Assembly: GCA_003427395.1 (NCBI GenBank)
Contig: BFEA01000232.1
Coordinates: 718,054 to 750,469 of the forward strand
DNA: 32,416 nt
Reading direction: 5' to 3'
Origin: Chara braunii
Lineage: Eukaryota > Streptophyta > Charophyceae > Charales > Characeae
Position numbers and translations under genes: made by a program. This document shows, one piece after another, positions 19,230 to 26,709 of the stretch. Numbering within the stretch: position 1 is the stretch's first letter; each line of letters opens with the position of its first letter. The notes below the pieces were generated by a model. It was not told where the DNA came from, searched no databases, and saw only the letters and a list, made by a program, of their open reading frames with translations.

Positions 19230-21330
19230 TTACTCATACAACCACTGATATGTCCAGGTCCAGATGGGGTCTCTGCCCATAGCAAAACGTTTCAAGACTT
19301 TCTTCAGGAAATTCTCCGGAAAACTTTTAATCCGAAGTTCTCGCTGCACATTGAGGACTCGCCTGGGAATGGCTGCTGTAATATTTGTGTTCCGATTGAT
19401 GCAGTGCAGGATACCGCCGACAACAGCACTCTTTTGTTCTTTGCTTGACCACGAGTGAAAGGTTTGCCCGTTCTTAAATTCCAGACAGTTGTCCTGCCAC
19501 ATTGAGTCTTCGTTCTTTGAAGACTATAGCACCTCACATATGGTTGCATCGTGTCCACACTTATGTTAGTGCCCAAAAAGTCCCAGATGCCCTTCCCTTC
19601 ATCTGTCCGTTTCAACTTCAGGTTGGCGGGGTAGCAGCGCTCAAACTCCTGCTTAATCACTTGCACCGGTATACGCCTGTTGGCATCCTGGTGTATCAGT
19701 AGATTCACATCATTCATGAGTCTGATGCCAAACACATCCAATCTTTGAGTCCCTAGGCTTTGCAGAAACTTGAACTCAGCGTACGAGCACATGAGGCACG
19801 CCAAAAGTGGGTTGGAGTTTTTCCCCATCGCTACACCTACAACTTGCCGCAAGATAACACCTGTAGCCTTAGATTATGTGTGTTGGCGTTCCCACCTTAC
19901 AAACTTACTGATGTCTGAGAAAGTCAACTCTCTCCAATAGTCGTCGCCTGTGGTGAAGCCATGTGAGCACCCCTTACCTCTTGTGTTCACTCGTATCGAC
20001 TTGTGGCCTTTGCGCGAGTGATAGTCCAGAACCCAATCGACAACCATAATAATCTCCTCATGAGGCAGCTTGCTGAACGTATCCTTTATGTCATAGGACA
20101 TGGATATCAGCTCAGAGTCGTTGCGCATACGTCGCGACAACTTACTGTTGATTCGTTCCAGTTCTGGTACTAGATGCGAAACAACTTTGAGGTTGAAATG
20201 CCAGTCACGTGGTAGAAAGGAAAGCATGTGGTTCAGTGCCCTAGTTGTGGCTCTGCTGGTGCGCACTGCAGGTTCAACATAAGTAGGACAAATAGGCCTA
20301 TATCTAGATAGGTCCTTGTGTTTAGGCAATACATATGCCTCACCGATCTGCCATTTCTTATCCCACCTCACGAATTGTTGCCTCATCTCTCATTGAAGAC
20401 AGGATCTCAGACTCCGTACGATCTTCAATAGTATATCCTTCTGAAAACACAAAAGTGTCCAACATGGCCTCGTAATACACTTTAGGGCATAGCACCAGGG
20501 TTTCCCCTGTGTTCCTATCCAACGACGTAAAAACTAACCCCTTCAACATCGTTTTGACCTGCTTAACTTCTCCTGGATCCAATAACATATCTTTCCCCTG
20601 TTGTTTGACTAACATGCATCTTTCGACATCCTGTCTAGTAAGCACGACGTCCTTCCCCCTCCAGTTGGGCCAAGAGTGAAAACAGCCCTTCAATTCCTGT
20701 ACTAGAAGACCCTGTTGGTCCGGGTGAGTAAGTTTCGGAATGTTGTTCGCGTTGCACATGAGTGGATTGATACCTTCCAGCTTGTGCAAACAGACTTGCA
20801 CATGACCTCCTACCTTCGGTAGGGAAGATCTGCACAGGCGAAAATCAACACATCAACTTTCACAAAAACGAGTTGATTTTGTAGTGTGTCTTCAACTGAT
20901 GGATTCATGTTCCATACTATACGAACCGTGTTACGTGGAACATCCTTAATGCATCGCGGGATATCAGCAACCTCTAGCACATCGTTGACGACCTTCCTAA
21001 TCTCAACTAGACGCACTCGATCATCGAATTCCAGTCTTACTACAATTCTAGCACTAACATTCCAACCAAAATTTCCATTAACCGTTCTCGAGACTAATCG
21101 ACGTAAGTACGCGGTAGTCGAGGGTTTTTGGAAATTAGTGGCAGCCTTTAGCAATCGAATTAGCACATCTAAACTGCATTTCTTCAGGGCTTGCATTCGC
21201 TTCGGGTTACGGAGAAGCGAACACAGAAAAGGTTTATCCGGGCCCGATTTTGGTTTCCAGCGTCTGAGTTGGATAATCTTCAAGCAAATTCCCTCCTGCA
21301 GCTCTAATTTGCACTGATAGAGCTTTTTTG
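19230..21330 (-). pseudogene. Penelope-type reverse transcriptase with preceding linker
   Basis: RT of this class copies element RNA at a nicked target and is related to telomerase RT. The linker (21300-20810) ends in Phe-Ala-Cys-Ala-Asp-Leu-Pro-Tyr at about 20825, a possible remnant of the CxC motif that joins endonuclease and RT in Naiad/Chlamys elements. A frameshift is followed by Gly-His-Val-Gln-Val-Cys-Leu-His. RT continues with Leu-Pro-Lys-His-Lys-Asp and Arg-Tyr-Arg-Pro-Ile (about 20330-20290), motif A Ser-Tyr-Asp-Ile-Lys-Asp-Thr-Phe (about 20095) and motif B Met-Gly-Lys-Asn-Ser-Asn-Pro-Leu (about 19820). Motif C reads Leu-Met-Asn-Asp-Val-Asn, with Asn at 19712-19714 where the first catalytic Asp is expected. 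The C-terminal part continues in another frame to 19230 (Phe-Leu-Lys-Lys-Val-Leu-Lys-Arg-Phe). Frame changes lie near 20810, 20375 and 19500, and a TAA at 19874-19876. Confidence 0.85.
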
Positions 21331-21383
21331 TGTTGACCCTGTAACAGGACTTCGGAATTCCCGAATGCAGATTTCACCGACTT

Positions 21384-23357
21384 TTAGCCACCACACCAAT
21401 TGTCCCCTTTAGTAGTGTGTAGAGGAAACTTACGTAGATTAGATGCTTCCTGCTGGGCTAGTATTTTAAAGACGTCGGCTGACCATACTCCACTGTCATC
21501 GATACTCGCCCTTACCACATTCACTTGTTTCCCATCAGAGGTACGTAAATTCTCTTTATAGCGCTCCCGTTTCCCTTTCCGTTGCCGAGTCCATTTATGG
21601 CTAGTAGCGATCGACTTACCCGAGCTATTAAGTATGTGGGACCAAATTTTGATATACAGCAGTTCTAGTGTCTGTAGCTCATCCGACTTACATTCATCGA
21701 TAGGCAGCAATGTGTAAGATTCGGAACAGAAGGAACACCACCATCGGTACAGATGAGATTGTTTACAGCCACTACCGCAGACCGACAAATGTTCTCTCCA
21801 TCTCACCTTACCCTCACGCTTAGTTTGACCAATATATTGAGTACGACAAACTGCCGATGTCAGAACATAGACCCCAACTAAATCATCACTAAACATTTGC
21901 ATACCATAGCGCTAATACAATTTGAGCCACGCTTATTCAAATTTACGTAACCATTTGATCTGATGACAAAGTCCAAGCAGGACTATGACCATACGATACA
22001 ACACCTCAATGCGATCATCATAATCACGTCCATTGCGAATGGCGATTAGAGTCTTACCCAATCTCCAAAAATCATAGGTCGTTCAAGTATCAGTTTCAGC
22101 ATCGCTGTCATTTTCCTCCTCGGCAGCTGCCTGCTCGGCAGGATCCTGTACTCGCTCACCTTCCGCTACGTTGTCTTCGTCGTCGGATCCATAGGCCAGC
22201 TGCGCTCTCTTTTCGGTAATCGCCATGATAGCGTCCATTTTCTTACCACCAGAAAATAACACGTCTTCGTCACGACAGATTTGCTTGAGTTTCTCAACGG
22301 TGCGTTGACCCAGGTCACGCAAATTATCCGCAACATATTTCAGTTTACCTGCAGGTCCGATTGTGGCCGAGATCTTCTTCTTGCTGCATGATGCACGAAC
22401 TGGTGGAACGCCTCCTGGTGATCTCTTCAACGGCCGATGACGACAGCTGAGCACAAGGCGTTTAGGATGTAATTTGCATTGCTTCGCATGTCGTTTGGCC
22501 GGTGTCATCATTGGCGAGCTGTCGCCAATCTCCTTCTCAGCACTGTGTTTACACTTCTCTTGAATATTGAGTTACTCCGCTTGCGCACTAAGAGCTTCGG
22601 CATCACTATCATCGAGTTCTTCAGATGCCTCCGGTGACAGCACTTGCGCTTTCCCTTTAGACTTCGTAAGTAGCGATTGTAGCAGAACCTCTTTCATCTC
22701 CTTTGCTACTCCACTCACATGCTTCCTAATTTCCATCCCTAGGTCTTTGCGCATTGCTTCCCTTGCTTCCAATTCGCTTCGCTTCTTCTCTTCCTTCTTC
22801 TTAGCGCGCCTTGCCTTGAGTTGACATTCTTCCTCCTCCTTCTGCTCACGTTCTCTTTGTTCTTGTCTGCGAAGCCCTTTCTCCTTCTTCGCCAATTTTG
22901 CTTCATCCTTACGGGCTTGTTCTGCGTCGATGTAGGCCTTCACGTTCGCCAGCGTACTCTTGAGTTCTTCCAATTCCTTCGTGATGATCGGCTCTTCTGA
23001 TGCAGACCTTCGTGTGCCAGTCTTCGCATGCTGACTTAGGGAAAAAGATTGTCCTCGTTGACCGCCAGCACCATAACTGCTTTCACCCACTAGTCGTGGG
23101 GATTGATTTTTATAATGCCCCGGTTCGGCGCAGTTATAACAAACAGGAACAAATCGGCGGGCTGAGTCTCCATGGGAGTAGCCATGTGAGTAATCGCGAC
23201 CTTGTGTATGTCCTCCCTCAAAGCGGTCTCTCTCTCCATCTCTATTTCGGTCACGCTCTCCATCGGATCTTCCCTTGCGGCGGTCATCTCGATAGCAATA
23301 TCTATCGCGGCCATGGTCCGGGTCACATCCATAGTCTCGACTTCCGTAGCCAGCCAT
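21384..23357 (-). pseudogene. Gag-like zinc-knuckle/coiled-coil module fused in frame to GIY-YIG endonuclease
   Basis: One minus frame runs 658 codons from ATG 23355-23357 to the stop at 21384, broken only by TAA 22572-22574, TGA 22083-22085, TAA 21933-21935 and TAG 21912-21914. Residues 1-70 are rich in Arg, Asp, Gly and Tyr. A zinc knuckle lies at 73-86 (Cys73-x2-Cys76-x4-His81), with Ser86 where the last Cys belongs. Residues 120-235 form a Lys/Glu/Arg coiled coil. After the first stop comes a basic segment, then a helical stretch with Phe-Ser-Gly-Gly-Lys-Lys (about 22250) that may be SAP-like, then an acidic tract. The GIY-YIG domain (21902 onward, counted from the Met there) has Gly10-Val-Tyr12, Tyr23-Ile-Gly25, Arg34/Arg36, His38, Glu80 and Asn92, so its catalytic residues all look intact. 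It would nick the target for insertion. Coding appears to pass into the RT with a frameshift near 21300-21384. Confidence 0.83.
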
Positions 23358-23554
23358 TCAATCTTGGAGTGAAATGCACTTCAACACCAAATTGCCCCCT
23401 TGATGGGCGCAGCACGTGCGTAAACCTTGTCCAAAGTACTTTGAGTCGAAAACAGCATCAAGTAAGCACTACAACAAAACTGTAGAGTCACACTTCGTAG
23501 CATGTTCACACAAGCTCGGCAACTTCCGAACCGGTTCACATGAGCCTTCGAGAT

Positions 23555-24393
23555 TTGATTGATGGTGGAACATTCAGAGTGTAAGTACACGAGAAACCAT
23601 ATACACAACAGGGAATGTCGAACATATGCAAATAGTATATGAAAAGAAATTGAATGAAAAGAAAACGCCGCTGGGTATTGGCACCCCGACCGGTTTCGAC
23701 AGCCACCACGCTGTCCTCCCCAGGGGGATTACCTCCTACTTCTCCCTCAAAACTTCACCAAACTATCCACTCTCCCACCTCCGCCGTTATCGGCCACTGA
23801 CATCTCCGGACATGTCAGTAGGCTTTACGACGTAGGACCCGAAAAAACCTAGTGACGTTTCTATCATCCTAACCTGCGTAGCATGGCGAACGTGTTCGCG
23901 CCCCTTCACGTTCGCACAAAAAAATATATATATTAAAAACTAATAAAAAGTAAAAAAAAAATCGGTTTTTGATTTTTAACTCATGATTGGTTACGAATTT
24001 GAACATGACTCCAAAGCAAAAGTTGCTTGTATTATTATTTTACATAATATAATTAAATATATATATTTTTCCAGATTTTTCTGAGGATTTTTTTTTTTTT
24101 TTTTTTTTATGTTCGCGTTCGGAGGGTTTTGGGCGCTTGTTCGCGTACGGGCGAACATGTTCGCGTTCGCCTCCGAACGCGAACATGGTGCTACGTAGAT
24201 CCTAATTATAGTCCTCAGAAAAAAAAGACAGTCTGGTCCCAGCCAAAAAACGTCGCGTGTATCAAGCGACAAACAAGTGGTAACATACTGGGACTTGTCG
24301 CACGACCAAACAGGGATCTAGTGTCAGATGGTACTATCGTAAAAGCAGAGCCAAAGTTGAAACCAAACCAAAATTTACCAGGTGGACTACCGT
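23555..24393 (-). repeat. Pseudo-LTR copy R2 (5' side)
   Basis: This 839-bp direct repeat of 17912-18816 lies 198 bases upstream of the first start codon of the element. It keeps the CpG-rich hairpin better than R1. Its homology to R1 ends at exactly the base before a new LTR begins (24394). Confidence 0.93.
24071..24236. repeat. Nested inverted repeats in R2
   Basis: The main arms are 17 bases and perfectly complementary (24109-24125, ATGTTCGCGTTCGGAGG; 24170-24186). Inside is TGTTCGC/GCGAACA (about 24139-24157). Outside are imperfect arms CCAGATTTTTCTGAGGA (24071-24087) and TCCTCAG...TCTGG (24212-24236), interrupted by T/A runs. Confidence 0.9.
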
Positions 24394-24708
24394 TGTAGCA
24401 GACCTCTGGTTGGCCTGTGAGACCAGCCCCTTGGCCTGTTCTCACATGCATGTGTTGTATTTGGGGTAGTCATGTCCAGGCCGGTACCTCTGTCGGTACC
24501 AGCCAGTCCAGTCCAGTCCAGTCCAGTCAGTCTACTGGGGTATACCCCAGTTGTTGTCTGTTTTCTGGATCATTCTACATTCGCACACTTTGGAGTACGT
24601 GCGTTGGAGTCTAGCGTGGGGAGCTGCGCTGTGCCATCTCGCTCCCCCTTCTTCCTCCATCTCCATCTCAATCCCAGGTGGAGCACCACACCTGGTGGGT
24701 CCGCCACA
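24394..24708 (+). repeat. 5' LTR of element G
   Basis: This 315-bp segment opens TGTAGC and closes GCCACA, directly before a Met-tRNA-like primer site. It holds five CAGTC units (24504-24528), a GGTATACC palindrome near 24539 and a short hairpin CCAGGTG/CACCTGG (24674-24695). No 3' LTR is in the window because the element is cut off in RNase H, so the start at 24394 is inferred from the TG and from the end of repeat R2. Confidence 0.55.
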
Positions 24709-24709
24709 C

Positions 24710-24721
24710 TGGTATCGGAGC
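24710..24721 (+). other. Primer binding site of element G
   Basis: TGGTATCGGAGC differs by one base from the initiator-Met primer site TGGTATCAGAGC and lies one base after the LTR end. It sets the plus orientation of the element. Confidence 0.65.
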
Positions 24722-25001
24722 GGGAACGCTCCCACCCGCCACACCGCACAGCAGGGAAAACAGCAAAACCCGACAGTGGGGTTTTTCGCTGTTTTTTGGC
24801 TGCCCGCAGCGGAAAACAGCGGGAAAATTTGAGAAAAGGTGCAGTAGTAAGGAGCTGCCACGTGGTGCGAAAAGAGGAGTGGCGTCACGACGCGTGCGTG
24901 CCAAGGCCAAGGCCGCCGCACACACACCCACACTGCCCCCGCTGCCCTGCCCCGCCCGCTCCCGGATTTTATATTATCAAGATTTGGGATGCACGCTGCC
25001 A

Positions 25002-25036
25002 CCAGGGTTTGAACCTGGGCAGTCGCTTGCTATGCG
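25002..25036 (-). ncRNA. tRNA-like 3' half (T arm and anticodon-like arm)
   Basis: On the minus strand CCAGG-TTCAAAC-CCTGG makes a perfect 5-bp T stem with a canonical 7-base T loop (25018-25002). It is preceded by a 5-base variable loop and CGC-ATAGCAA-GCG (25036-25024), an arm with a 7-base loop but only three pairs. The loop centre AGC would be an Ala anticodon. I find no good D arm or acceptor pairing, so this is a pseudogene or SINE fragment at best. Confidence 0.35.
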
Positions 25037-25132
25037 CGTGCGTAGCTGCTGCTATGACACACTCGCCACAGTGTGTTTATGGTTGTGTAGTGCGGCACGC
25101 AGCTGTTGAAGAGGTGCATGTCAGCTATTTAT

Positions 25133-25208
25133 CCCCCCCCCCCCCCCCCCCCCCCCCCCGCCACCAGCGCCCCAACGGCCGGGCTGCTATTTGCCCCCCC
25201 CCCCCCCC
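25133..25208 (+). repeat. Two poly-C runs
   Basis: Twenty-seven C at 25133-25159 and fifteen C at 25194-25208, separated by 34 mixed bases. The minus strand has matching G runs. Confidence 0.9.
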
Positions 25209-25992
25209 TCCTCGTGACTGCTCCTGCCCGCGCACGTGGCCATCTGCAGTGCCACGTGGCAGCTTGCTGTGGAACTGAAGACCCCCCTGCTTAGGGGGCT
25301 GCTCTACACTGGTGAGGGTCTGCTCACACAGCATACCCTAGATCTGCAGATCTGCTGTACTGCTGCTTGGGGCTGATCAAGATTTCAGCCCCCCTCTCTC
25401 CTCCAGCTGGCTTGCGGCAGCGAAGGCCAAGACCCTCCTGGTCTTGGTATACCTTTTGCCCTTGGAGACACCAAGGGTCCGGTATCACCTCTCTCTTCCC
25501 TCTCCCTAGCAACCCACTTCCTTCTAATCACTCTCACTACTCATACCCCTCTCCCCACCCCACCTTTTCTCCCACCACCCACTATTTACCTTATTTTATT
25601 CATCTATTTTCTTTTCTTTCTCCTCTTTTCTCTTTGCTTCTTGATCCCTCCTCACCTTCCCTTCCCTTTCTCTCCCATTCTCTCACCCTCTTCTTCCCCA
25701 ACTACAACCCATCACTTCCCTCATCTCCCCCTTCACTCTCCCACCTATTTCTCTCTTTTCTCCTTCACTTTTTCATCCCTCCTTCCCTCCTACTTCGAAT
25801 TTTTTTTGTTTTTTTCTTCTTTCTATCTTTCTTTTGATTTATCTTTCCTCTTTTTTCCAAAAATTCGAATTATCTCATCCCCCACTTTCTTTTCTTCTTT
25901 TCTGATTTATTTCATTTTATTTATATTTTATTCTGAAAATTCGAATTTCCTTGCGGCACCCTTAAATCTGATTAGGAGTTAGTCATTCTTGC

Positions 25993-26281
25993 TTTCGGCA
26001 CACATTCTGATCCCGTGGGGGTAACGAAGTGCTGCCGAAATTTTCTGTTTTTCTTTCACTGAGTTTTTTCGGCACACTTCGACCCCATGGGGGTAACGGA
26101 ATGCTGTTGAAATTTTTGAAAAATCCAACACTTAATCTCTCTTCACCTCCTCATCTATTTATTTATTTATTTATTTTGAATTTTTTAATCTACGGCATTT
26201 TGAAACCTAGTGTGCTCATCTTGGTCTCTCCTTTCCCTTGGCACATTCTTGACCCCATGGGGGGTAGGGAAATGTTGCCAA
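25993..26281 (+). repeat. Three related stem-loop repeats in the leader
   Basis: Units at 25993-26040, 26067-26112 and 26238-26281 share a centre like GACCCCATGGGGGTA and are closed by complementary arms: TTTCGGCA/TGCCGAAA, TTTCGGCA/TGTTGAAA (two G-U pairs) and TTGGCA/TGCCAA. Arm sequences differ between units but pairing is kept. The middle CCCCATGGGG is itself a palindrome. Confidence 0.75.
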
Positions 26282-26480
26282 AAATTCTAAAAAAATAAAT
26301 ATGATTTTTCTCTTCACATTTTATTTCCTTATTTCTTTAGTTATTTTTATTCTTTATGTATTTATTTTTATTTTTCTCACGAAATTTGACTGTTTATTTA
26401 TTTTTCTCCCGCCTCCCCCATTCTTACTATTTTATTTTCTTGATTAGGTCATTGGTACCCTACCCTAATCACTCAAACTC

Positions 26481-26532
26481 GGGTTAGGGTTTCCTTAGGG
26501 TTTTTCTAGGGTTTAGGGTTTTTCTAAACCCT
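26481..26532 (+). repeat. Degenerate telomere-like TTTAGGG motifs
   Basis: GGGTTAGGGTTT, CTTAGGGTTT, CTAGGGTTTAGGGTTT and the inverse CTAAACCCT lie within 52 bases. The spacing is irregular. This is either an interstitial telomere-like patch or a cluster of plant telo-box elements (AAACCCTA on the minus strand). Confidence 0.7.
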
Positions 26533-26709
26533 CTCCTACTCCCCCCTTTCCATTCGGGCACACTGGACCCGAACCACCCTTCCCCCTTTGCGGGCACCCG
26601 CGCTCGACTCACTAGTGTCGCCCGTCGCTTTCTACCGCGGAGCCCCCCCTACGCCCTCCGCTCACGCGGACCTCCTCTGGCCCCCTCCAGTCTGGCCCGT
26701 CACCTCCCC

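Larger units (their letters stand above)
17912..24393 (-). mobile_element. Penelope-like element with N-terminal GIY-YIG and pseudo-LTRs
   Basis: A direct repeat (17912-18816 and 23555-24393) brackets a minus-strand coding unit of about 4.1 kb. The coding order is gag-like module, GIY-YIG endonuclease, RT. An endonuclease placed before the RT is known from the Naiad/Chlamys group of Penelope-like elements, where Chlamys occurs in green algae and spike mosses; canonical Penelope elements carry it after the RT. Long direct repeats (pseudo-LTRs) with inner inverted repeats are also typical of this class. No LTR-type primer site is present. Many stops, several frameshifts and a mutated RT active site show that this copy is dead. 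Target site duplications could not be identified. Confidence 0.82.
24722..26709 (+). other. Long structured leader of element G
   Basis: Two kilobases separate the primer site from the first gag ATG. No convincing protein is encoded. The stretch contains a tRNA-like arm pair, two poly-C runs, a long pyrimidine-rich tract (about 25500-25830, almost only C and T), three related hairpins and a telomere-like patch, listed separately. It may include insertions that are not part of the original leader. Confidence 0.5.

Noticed and set aside
24071-24240. CTGAGGA near GAA-rich sequence in the pseudo-LTR, suggesting a hammerhead ribozyme
   Set aside because: CTGAGGA fits CUGANGA, but no GAAA box with the required stems and cleavage triplet could be placed in either repeat or strand. 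Chlamys-type elements are known to lack canonical hammerheads.
25367-25982. Pro/Ser/Phe-rich open frames in the leader of element G
   Set aside because: They result from a long pyrimidine tract with few possible stop codons and have no domain-like sequence.
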